5,290 nucleotides of DNA from the NCBI GenBank assembly GCA_009785715.1, contig WQVT01000205.1:1-5290 (forward strand). Reading direction: 5' to 3'. Below the pieces are notes generated by a model, which was given only the letters and a program-made list of their open reading frames with translations, searched no databases and was not told where the DNA came from. Positions 1-4,867 of this stretch are shown here, piece by piece. Numbering within the stretch: position 1 is the first letter of the stretch; every line of letters starts with the position of its first letter. Source of the DNA: Acidimicrobiaceae bacterium. Lineage in GTDB: Bacteria; Actinomycetota; Acidimicrobiia; Acidimicrobiales; Palsa-688. The translations under genes and the position numbers were made by a program.

Positions 1-834
1 GACGGCGCGCTCCGCCAGCTGGCCGCCGTCTACACCCACGAGGCCGGCGTCCGGGACCTGGAGCGGCTGGTCGCCAAGGTGCTCCGCAAGGTGGCGGCGA
101 CGCTGCCCGACAGCCAGGGCGACGGTGACGAGATCGGCCCCAGCCAGAGCACCATCCCGCCGTCGAAGGCGCACGGGCCGACCGTGGTGGATGAAGAGAC
201 GCTGGTCCGGTACGCCGGCAGGCCCAAGTTCACCCCGGAGGTCGCGATGCGCACCGCCGTGCCCGGGGTCGCCACCGGCCTGGCGGTCACCGGCGCCGGC
301 GGGGACGTCCTCTTCATCGAGGCATCCCTGGCGGCGCCCGGCTCCGGTGGCCCGGGGGTGACGCTCACCGGTCAGCTCGGTGACGTGATGAAGGAGAGCG
401 CACAGATCGCGTTGTCCTACCTGCGGGCGCACAGCGAGGAGCTCGGGCTCCCCGTGGCGAAGCTCGCCGAGCGGGGTGTCCACGTCCACGTCCCGGCCGG
501 GGCGGTGCCGAAGGACGGTCCCTCGGCAGGCGTGACGATGACCACCGCACTGGCCTCCCTGCTTTCGGGGCGCCCGGTGCGGACCGAGGTGGCGATGACC
601 GGTGAGGTGTCGCTCACCGGGCGCGTGTTGCCGATCGGTGGCCTGAAGCAGAAGCTGCTGGCGGCCGACCGGGCGGGCATCACCACGGTGATCATCCCGG
701 CCCGCAACGAGCCGGACCTGGACGAGGTCCCGATCGAGGTGCTCGAGCATCTCACGGTCCATCCCGTGACCGACGTCCGGCAGGTGCTGGAGCTGGCGCT
801 CTCCGAGCCGGCCGCGGTCCCCGCCGCCGCCTGA
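1..834 (+). CDS. lon: Lon ATP-dependent protease, C-terminal part (5' end outside window)
   Basis: C-terminal 277 residues of Lon, the cytoplasmic AAA+ serine protease that unfolds and degrades damaged and regulatory proteins. Frame 1 is open from the first base, so the start lies upstream; against roughly 780-800 residues for a full Lon, most of the N-terminal and ATPase domains are missing. The first ~35 residues match the end of the small helical AAA+ subdomain (YTHEAGVRDLERLVAKV). A linker and the proteolytic domain follow, with the family blocks LTGQLGDVMKESAQIALSY and PKDGPSAGVTM. The catalytic Ser is codon 523-525; the catalytic Lys is the second Lys of GGLKQK (codon 652-654), 43 residues later, as in E. 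coli Lon (Ser679/Lys722). The C-terminus is a short Ala/Pro tail ending at TGA 832-834. No frameshift or missing key residue is seen. The dyad makes this LonA-type and apparently active. Confidence 0.97.
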   Translation, partial: DGALRQLAAVYTHEAGVRDLERLVAKVLRKVAATLPDSQGDGDEIGPSQSTIPPSKAHGPTVVDEETLVRYAGRPKFTPEVAMRTAVPGVATGLAVTGAGGDVLFIEASLAAPGSGGPGVTLTGQLGDVMKESAQIALSYLRAHSEELGLPVAKLAERGVHVHVPAGAVPKDGPSAGVTMTTALASLLSGRPVRTEVAMTGEVSLTGRVLPIGGLKQKLLAADRAGITTVIIPARNEPDLDEVPIEVLEHLTVHPVTDVRQVLELALSEPAAVPAAA

Positions 835-840
835 TCCAGC

Positions 841-870
841 TGGCCCCGGGCGAGCCTTCGCCCGGGGCTA
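841..870 (+). terminator. G+C-rich hairpin after lon, without a T-tract
   Basis: Bases 843-853 (GCCCCGGGCGA) are perfectly complementary to 858-868 around the 4-base loop GCCT. A G-T pair (842/869) and a T-A pair (841/870) extend the stem to 13 pairs. It begins 6 bases after the lon stop. No run of T follows, so it is not a textbook intrinsic terminator, but strong hairpins lacking a U-tract are common after actinobacterial genes. Its right foot overlaps a promoter-like hexamer for the next gene. Confidence 0.75.
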
Positions 871-874
871 CCCT
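869..874 (+). promoter_or_regulatory. Candidate -10 element (TACCCT) for a leaderless CPBP gene
   Basis: TACCCT fits the TANNNT form of actinobacterial -10 elements and ends 8 bases before the GTG at 883. No purine-rich Shine-Dalgarno lies between 871 and 882 (CCCTGACCCCCG), so transcription starting at or beside the GTG would give a leaderless mRNA. No convincing -35 hexamer is visible: the expected place is inside the G+C-rich hairpin stem. The call rests on spacing and the lack of a ribosome binding site. Confidence 0.4.
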
Positions 875-882
875 GACCCCCG

Positions 883-1860
883 GTGACAACTGACGCGCCC
901 TCGGTCGCGCGGAAGCACTGGTGGTCGCCGCAGCCTCCACCCGACACTCCGCCGACCAGCACGCGGCGGGCCTACCTGGAAGTGCTCCTGGTGTTCGCCG
1001 CCTTCTTCGGCGCGGGCATCCTGGCTGCGGGATTCTCGCTCGGCGGAACGCTGCCCCGAACGAACGGGGGCTGGGGTCTGTTCGGCCCGAACGCCTTCGA
1101 CCAGGTGGCGCAGGCCGGCCTGGCGGTGGCGCTCGTCGTGCTCCTCCTCCGCAACCGGGGGATGTCGCGCCAGGCGTTCGGGCTGGATGTGCCGAGGCAA
1201 CCGGACGGCAGCTGGGCCCTCGGGCAGATCCTGCGGGTGGCCACCTGGGCCGTCGTTGCGCTGATCGCCGGCAGCCTCGTCACCTCGGCGCTCGCCACCG
1301 GCAAGTACGACCTCCCGTCGCATCTGGGCGCACCGTTCCTCTTCTACGCCGCGGCCAGCTCCCTGAACGCCGGCGTGATCGAGGAGGTGGTCGTCCTCGG
1401 CTTCGTGGTGGCCACCCTCCGCCAGGCCCGCCGGCCGATGTGGGAGGTGCTCGTCGTCGCGGTGGTCCTGCGGGCCTCCTACCACGTCTATTACGGCCCC
1501 GGGGTCGTGGGGATCCTCATCTGGGGGTCGGTGTTCGTCTGGCTGTACCTGCGCACCCGCTCCCTTTTGCCCATCATGGCCGTGCACTTCGCCTGGGATA
1601 CGACGGTCTTCATGTCGCAGCGCTGGCCCGTTGCGATCCTGTTCGGCCTGCTCATCGTGTTCGTCATGGTGATCGCTGCGCCGATCACGTGGCTCGTAGA
1701 GCGCTCGAACCAGCGGCTTGCCACGGCGCCCGGCCTCGCCCTGGCAGGTGCGCCGGCGTGGCCCGGCTACTACGCCCCGCCAGGCTGGCGACCCGATCCC
1801 TGGGGCCAGTACCAGTGGCGCTGGTGGGACGGCGTCCGGTGGACGGATACCACGGCCTGA
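883..1860 (+). CDS. CPBP-family (CAAX/Abi-type) intramembrane protease with C-terminal DUF2510 domain
   Basis: 325-residue integral membrane protein. A polar, Pro-rich N-terminus (1-29) precedes about 7-8 hydrophobic segments (near 31-50, 75-90, 116-138, 150-178, 187-200, 207-224, 228-243, 249-271). The three CPBP motifs are present in variant form: Glu167-Glu168 in NAGVIEEVVVLGF, Arg197/His201 in LRASYHVYYGP, and His235/Asp239 in HFAWD. Family members usually have EExxxR in motif 1; here the Arg position is Leu. I recall a similar EE...G with R-x-SYH pattern in other actinobacterial CPBP proteins, so this is probably a subfamily, not decay. Residues ~299-321 (PPGWRPDPWGQYQWRWWDG) form a DUF2510 domain of unknown function, probably cytoplasmic. 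CPBP proteins are intramembrane glutamic endopeptidases, some processing prenylated proteins or peptides; the substrate here is unknown. The GTG start is chosen because no better start lies before the first membrane segment. It is 48 bases after lon and probably separately transcribed. Confidence 0.9.
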   Translation: MTTDAPSVARKHWWSPQPPPDTPPTSTRRAYLEVLLVFAAFFGAGILAAGFSLGGTLPRTNGGWGLFGPNAFDQVAQAGLAVALVVLLLRNRGMSRQAFGLDVPRQPDGSWALGQILRVATWAVVALIAGSLVTSALATGKYDLPSHLGAPFLFYAAASSLNAGVIEEVVVLGFVVATLRQARRPMWEVLVVAVVLRASYHVYYGPGVVGILIWGSVFVWLYLRTRSLLPIMAVHFAWDTTVFMSQRWPVAILFGLLIVFVMVIAAPITWLVERSNQRLATAPGLALAGAPAWPGYYAPPGWRPDPWGQYQWRWWDGVRWTDTTA

Positions 1861-1880
1861 GAACCTGCCAGCTGGGGGGC

Positions 1881-2636
1881 TCAGATCGAGGTCGAGATCG
1901 AAGCGGTAGCGAGGGTGTGCCCGGCGTCGTCGACCACCCGGGCCCCGATGATCGGGGAGGAGATCTGCGGCATCGGTGCCGCCCAGTAACCCGCCCCCTG
2001 GGTCAGGTGGAACGACGCAAGCCGCGTCCACTTCCCGTTCTTCTCGCCGACCTCGCAGGTCACCCGGGCATCACCCGTCAGTGAGGACACGGCCACCCAC
2101 ATCCACGGATAGGGGTCGTCGGTGAAGACGACCTGGCCCACCGGCCGCTGATCGTGCAGCAACTCGGCCACCACGGCCTTCCCCTGGGCGGAGGCGACCG
2201 CCGGCGGAGTGGTTCGCGCTCCGTGGTGGCCGAGCGCCCAGCCCCCGACGCCAACTGACGCGGTGACGACGGCCGCCGCGAGACCTGCACCGACGGGACG
2301 CCACCGGCGCCCCGCGTGGGTGCGCCCGGGCCCCCGGGGCCGGTCCTTCCCGGTGTCCGGCTGGCGGAGGTGGGCCGGCGACGGCAGAGGCTGCGACTGC
2401 GGCTGGCTCGTCTGCACGGCCGCCAACACGCTCGCCTCGAACCCGGCGGGCGGTTCGGCGCGGGGCGTCAGCTCGACCAGGCGGTCGGCGACGTCGCCCA
2501 TGAGCAGCAGTTCGTGCTGGCACGCAGCGCAGTGCTCGACATGTGCCAGGACCTCGGCCCGCTCACGGCCGGGAAGCAGCCCCAGGGCAAGCTCGGGGAT
2601 CAGGGAATGAACGACGTCGCAGGTGAGCTCAGCCAT
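1881..2636 (-). CDS. Zinc-finger (zf-HC2) single-pass membrane anti-sigma factor
   Basis: 251 residues. The N-terminal cytoplasmic part has the zinc-binding anti-sigma signature H32-xxx-C36-xx-C39 (HVEHCAAC), with Cys6 a possible fourth ligand. A Pro/Arg-rich linker (~76-115) leads to one membrane segment at ~116-136 (VGAGLAAAVVTASVGVGGWA). The extracytoplasmic C-terminal domain (~150-251) contains YPWMWVAVSSLTGDARVTC and GARVVDDAGHTLATASIS, resembling the sensor end of other actinobacterial zf-HC2 anti-sigma proteins more than a classic RskA domain. By family knowledge it binds the upstream-encoded ECF sigma factor and releases it on an envelope signal. The ATG at 2636 is chosen because the HC2 domain starts right after it and a strong ribosome site precedes it; the frame stays open 103 codons further up only because it shadows the sigma gene. 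It overlaps the sigma gene by 8 bases (ATGGCTGA), implying translational coupling. The signal sensed is unknown. Confidence 0.92.
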   Translation of the reverse strand: MAELTCDVVHSLIPELALGLLPGRERAEVLAHVEHCAACQHELLLMGDVADRLVELTPRAEPPAGFEASVLAAVQTSQPQSQPLPSPAHLRQPDTGKDRPRGPGRTHAGRRWRPVGAGLAAAVVTASVGVGGWALGHHGARTTPPAVASAQGKAVVAELLHDQRPVGQVVFTDDPYPWMWVAVSSLTGDARVTCEVGEKNGKWTRLASFHLTQGAGYWAAPMPQISSPIIGARVVDDAGHTLATASISTSI

Positions 2637-3276
2637 GCTCGGCTCCCTCCTCCGCTTCGCCCACGGTGGTCCGGTCGGGGTCCGTCCGATCGGCTGGGTC
2701 GGGCAGGTCTGCGGCTTCCCCGAGGATCGTGCGGAGGCGTTGCATCGCCGTGCGTATGCGCGTCTTTGCTGTGCCGAGCGGGATCCCCTCCGCCTCGGCC
2801 ACCTGACTCGCAGACAGACCGATGATGCCGGCCAGGACGACCGCCCGTGCCTGGCCGGCAGGCAGGCTGCGCAAGGCGGCCCGCATCTCGTTCCCCGCCT
2901 CGTCGGCCATCGCGCGGCGCTCGGGGGCGTCGACCTCGCCGGCAACCCGGACGAGGAGCTCGGCCGGATCGATCGGGAGCGAGCGTCGGAGCCGGACGGT
3001 GTCGATGGCCAGGTTGCGGGTGATCGTCGTCAACCAGGCACTCACCGGCGCCCGGCGGGTGTCATACGTTCCTGCGTGGCGCCAGGCCCGCTCGAAGGAC
3101 TGCTGGGCGACGTCCTCGGCCTGGTGTTGATCGCCTACCACCGCCAGCGCCACCCCGAAGACCCGGTGCTGGAAGCGGCGCACGAAGGCCAGGCTGAGCT
3201 CCTCATCTCCGTTCCCGAAACCGGCCAGCAGCATCTCGTCCGGCAGCTGGTCGACCGGCAGACCAAGACGACGCAC
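2629..3276 (-). CDS. ECF (extracytoplasmic function) RNA polymerase sigma factor
   Basis: 215 residues from the chosen GTG, a normal ECF length. Region 2 spans ~23-97, with the core-binding 2.2 segment QAEDVAQQSFERAW (~52-65) and the -10-recognition helix around VSAWLTTITRNLAIDTVRLR (~78-97). A linker (98-130) follows, then region 4 (~132-184) with the -35-binding helix-turn-helix LSASQVAEAEGIPLGTAKTR (154-173). The acidic tail (~188-215) is not conserved in the family. It directs RNA polymerase to a small regulon and is presumably held by the anti-sigma factor encoded just downstream. The GTG at 3276 is preferred because a TATTCT element lies 5 bases upstream and the typical acidic N-terminal stretch LPDEMLLAG is then kept. 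ATG 3234 (201 residues) is the alternative; a longer GTG start at 3354 would run back into the neighbouring hydrolase gene. The ECF group cannot be assigned by eye. Confidence 0.93.
   Translation of the reverse strand: MRRLGLPVDQLPDEMLLAGFGNGDEELSLAFVRRFQHRVFGVALAVVGDQHQAEDVAQQSFERAWRHAGTYDTRRAPVSAWLTTITRNLAIDTVRLRRSLPIDPAELLVRVAGEVDAPERRAMADEAGNEMRAALRSLPAGQARAVVLAGIIGLSASQVAEAEGIPLGTAKTRIRTAMQRLRTILGEAADLPDPADRTDPDRTTVGEAEEGAEHG
2643..2653 (-). promoter_or_regulatory. Ribosome binding site of the anti-sigma gene
   Basis: On the minus strand GGAGGAGGGAG ends 6 bases before the ATG at 2636. It lies inside the last codons of the sigma gene (Glu-Glu-Gly) and fixes the anti-sigma start, ruling out the much longer upstream extension of that frame. 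Confidence 0.85.
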
Positions 3277-3281
3277 ACTCA

Positions 3282-3287
3282 AGAATA
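3282..3287 (-). promoter_or_regulatory. Candidate -10 element (TATTCT) of the sigma/anti-sigma operon
   Basis: On the minus strand TATTCT is followed by TGAGT and then the GTG at 3276. It sits in the only A+T-richer stretch of the area, in the 40-base gap between the hydrolase stop and the sigma start. The spacing fits transcription starting on the GTG itself, giving a leaderless message. No clear TTGACA-like -35 is seen 16-18 bases upstream. Confidence 0.5.
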
Positions 3288-3290
3288 CGT

Positions 3291-3304
3291 TTACCTGCCG
3301 GTAA
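3291..3304. promoter_or_regulatory. Inverted repeat TTACC-N4-GGTAA, candidate operator
   Basis: TTACC (3291-3295) and GGTAA (3300-3304) are perfect inverted copies around TGCC. Allowing one extra T on the left, the symmetry extends to CGTTTACC / GGTAACG (3288-3306). It fills what would be the spacer just upstream of the TATTCT element, a typical position for a repressor site or for promoter recognition by an autoregulating ECF factor. Which protein binds, if any, is not shown by the sequence. Confidence 0.45.
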
Positions 3305-3316
3305 CGGATTGCCTGC

Positions 3317-4279
3317 TCAGGGGCCGGAATCGGGGGCCGCGGGAGGTGCGCCACCCTGGCCGGCGCCCCCCTGGCCGGCGCCGGTCGACTCGATCCAGCG
3401 GCGGAGGCCGGCGGCGTTGGCGTGGATCCCGTTCACCGTCTCGTGCCTTTGGCGGGCGAGGGGATCCGCCCCATCCAACTCGTGGCCGAAGCGGGCCTCG
3501 AGCGCCTCGTCGATATCCCTCCCGGCCCGCCACGCCCCCAGGGCCACCTCTGCCCAGTGGCGCAGCGCGTCCTCGGCCTCGCCCAGCAACTCCGTCGGAT
3601 TGGTGAGCAGCCCGTAGTGCGCCAGCGCAATCCCCGCCGGCCGGCGCTCGGCGAATTTCCGGAGCGATTCCAGCGCCTGATCCAGGTCGAAGTCCGCCGG
3701 CGGCGTGGCCGGGCGAAGGACCCCGACGTCGGGAAGCCGGACCCCGACCGCGTCGCCCGCGAAGAGAATCCCGCTGCCCGAGTCGTGCAGGGCAAGGTGG
3801 TGCTTGGCGTGGCCGGGCGAGTCCACCGTGGTCAGGGTGCGCCCCGGCCCGACGGTGATCTGCTCACCGTCGGCCAGCACGTGGATCCGTTCGGGCGGGG
3901 TCGGGTCGAGGCGGCCGTACAGGGAGTCGAGCAGGCTGCCGTAAACCTGAGCGGCAGATCGCACCAGCCGCTCCGGGTCGGCCAGGTGCCGGGCGCCGCG
4001 TTCATGGACGTAGACGGTGGCGTGCGGGAAGGCACGGGCCACGTCGCCCACACCGCCGGCGTGGTCGAGGTGGATGTGGGTGACCGCTATCCCCGCCAGC
4101 TCGCCGGGGGCGAGGCCGAGGACCCTGAGCGCGGCGAGCAACGCCGGCACCGAGCTCTGGCTCCCGGTCTCGATCAGCACGGGGGCAGGACCTTCGATGA
4201 GGTAGCCGGCGGTGATCCGTTCCCACCCGGAGAGCAGGGTGTCGATCTCCCATACGCCGGGGGCGAGTTGCGTGGGCAT
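3317..4279 (-). CDS. MBL-fold metallo-hydrolase
   Basis: 320 residues with a complete metallo-beta-lactamase-fold metal site: H68-x-H70-x-D72-H73 (THIHLDHAGG), H157 (DSPGHAKHH), D176 (FAGDAVG) and H221 (LAHYG). This is the binuclear, glyoxalase II-like arrangement, so hydrolysis of a thioester, lactone or phosphoester-type small molecule is plausible; the substrate cannot be read from the sequence. Residues ~195-285 form a helical C-terminal extension (NPTELLGEAEDALRHWAEVA) as in other bacterial members of this group. The last ~20 residues are a Gly/Ala/Pro tail with a duplicated GAGQG unit. The ATG at 4279 is 6 bases after the stop of the Lrp/AsnC gene and has no clear Shine-Dalgarno, suggesting translational coupling and one operon. 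The regulator may therefore respond to a substrate or product of this enzyme, which is inference from context. Confidence 0.93.
   Translation of the reverse strand: MPTQLAPGVWEIDTLLSGWERITAGYLIEGPAPVLIETGSQSSVPALLAALRVLGLAPGELAGIAVTHIHLDHAGGVGDVARAFPHATVYVHERGARHLADPERLVRSAAQVYGSLLDSLYGRLDPTPPERIHVLADGEQITVGPGRTLTTVDSPGHAKHHLALHDSGSGILFAGDAVGVRLPDVGVLRPATPPADFDLDQALESLRKFAERRPAGIALAHYGLLTNPTELLGEAEDALRHWAEVALGAWRAGRDIDEALEARFGHELDGADPLARQRHETVNGIHANAAGLRRWIESTGAGQGGAGQGGAPPAAPDSGP
3354..3382. repeat. 15-base tandem direct repeat (two copies) in the hydrolase tail
   Basis: CCCTGGCCGGCGCC occurs at 3354-3367 and again at 3369-3382, a period of 15 bases (five codons). On the coding minus strand it gives GAGQG twice. 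It lies in the non-conserved C-terminal tail, outside the metal site, and looks like slippage-type duplication in low-complexity sequence. Confidence 0.85.
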
Positions 4280-4285
4280 CCGTGC

Positions 4286-4753
4286 TCAGGGTTGTCCGGT
4301 CGGCACGCCGCGCAGCATCCGGGTCGGGTCGAAAACGGTCTCCCCGAGCACGACCCGGCTCTGCATGTCGCGCACCCCCAGCCACCGCAGGTCGTCCACG
4401 ACCCGCTCGAGGTCTGCCGTATCGGTGCACGCCAGGCGCAGCTGGTAGTCGTACTCGCCGGTGGTGTGGGTGGCGCTCACCACCTGTGGGAGCTCGACCA
4501 GGTGCCGCTCGAAGTCGCGGCGGTCGATCTCGTCCTTCAGCTTGACGTCCGACAGGGCCGTCAGGCTGCGACCGAGGGCGCTCAGGTTGAGCTCGGCGTG
4601 GTAGCCGAGGATCACCCCGTTTTGCTGGAGCCGGCGCACCCGGTCCGCGGTGCTGTTGGCGCTCAGATGCACGATCCGGGCCAACTCCTGGTACGTCAGG
4701 CGACCATCCTGAACCAATGCGGTCGCCAGCTCCCGGTCCAGGCTGTCAATCAT
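4286..4753 (-). CDS. Lrp/AsnC-family transcriptional regulator
   Basis: 155 residues, the usual length. The N-terminal winged helix-turn-helix (~1-60) begins with the family pattern IDSLDRELATALVQDGRLTY, continues with ELARIVHLSANSTADRVRRL and ends GVILGYHAELN. The C-terminal RAM (ligand-binding, oligomerising) domain (~64-140) contains VVSATHTTGEYDYQLRLAC, with the G-x-x-D-Y turn typical of effector-binding Lrp proteins. Members form dimers to octamers and respond to amino acids or related small molecules; the ligand here is unknown. ATG 4753 is chosen because homology starts there and a G-run (4758-4763) lies 4 bases upstream as a weak ribosome site; in-frame starts at 4771 and 4816 would add unconserved residues and swallow the palindrome. 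It is followed after 6 bases by the MBL-fold hydrolase, and a 16-bp palindrome upstream suggests autoregulation. Confidence 0.95.
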   Translation of the reverse strand: MIDSLDRELATALVQDGRLTYQELARIVHLSANSTADRVRRLQQNGVILGYHAELNLSALGRSLTALSDVKLKDEIDRRDFERHLVELPQVVSATHTTGEYDYQLRLACTDTADLERVVDDLRWLGVRDMQSRVVLGETVFDPTRMLRGVPTGQP

Positions 4754-4779
4754 CGCACCCCCCGGTGGCATCAGGTAAC

Positions 4780-4795
4780 GAGGCGCATGCGCCTC
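4780..4795. promoter_or_regulatory. Perfect 16-bp palindrome, candidate Lrp/AsnC operator
   Basis: GAGGCGCATGCGCCTC equals its own reverse complement over all 16 bases, with no spacer. It lies 26 bases upstream of the ATG at 4753, in the 114-base gap between the HisN-type gene and the regulator. Lrp/AsnC proteins commonly bind near-palindromic sites of about 13-17 bp in their own promoter, so an autoregulatory operator is the most likely role. A symmetric element with no loop is a poor transcription terminator. Confidence 0.6.
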
Positions 4796-4802
4796 AGTGG
4801 GT

Positions 4803-4818
4803 GGCACTCTAGGCACTC
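4803..4818. repeat. Direct repeat GGCACTC-TA-GGCACTC in the regulator's upstream region
   Basis: GGCACTC at 4803-4809 is repeated at 4812-4818, a 9-base period. On the minus strand the junction reads TAGAGT (4811 to 4806), which fits a TANNNT -10 element for the regulator gene about 50 bases before its start codon. It could be a second protein site next to the palindrome, or the core promoter; no good -35 is visible. Confidence 0.4.
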
Positions 4819-4867
4819 GCCGTGGTCTCCGCCTCGAAAACAGCGTGGACCGGAGCGGACCTGACCT

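Noticed and set aside
836..1875. CCAGCTGG occurring just after both plus-strand stop codons (836-843 and 1868-1875)
   Set aside because: An 8-base self-complementary word made mostly of G and C is expected by chance here, and the flanks share nothing more.
1857..1884. Inverted repeat CTGAG...CTCAG between the convergent CPBP and anti-sigma genes, as a bidirectional terminator
   Set aside because: The 5-bp arms are mostly the two facing TGA stop codons, which are complementary by construction; the loop is 18 bases and no T-tract follows.
868..2031. Long minus-strand open frame (387 codons) opposite the CPBP gene
   Set aside because: Its translation is rich in Arg, Gly, Pro, His and acidic residues without any domain, while the opposite strand encodes clear CPBP and DUF2510 motifs. 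High G+C makes such antisense frames common.
921..2084. Plus-strand open frame (387 codons) in another phase over the CPBP gene
   Set aside because: Arg/Gly/Pro-rich shadow translation with no membrane segments or motifs; it also runs into the convergent anti-sigma gene.
2637..2945. 103-codon upstream extension of the anti-sigma frame
   Set aside because: It lies wholly inside the sigma-factor gene in another phase, and a strong ribosome site marks the ATG at 2636 as the true start.
3422..4864. 480-codon plus-strand open frame over the hydrolase and Lrp genes
   Set aside because: It is antisense to two genes with complete, recognisable domains and has no domain of its own; a product of G+C-rich codon bias.
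4754..4867. Terminator for the HisN-type gene in the 114-base gap
   Set aside because: No stable hairpin with a following T-run is seen on the minus strand after the TAA; the only perfect symmetry there is the loop-free palindrome, which fits an operator better.
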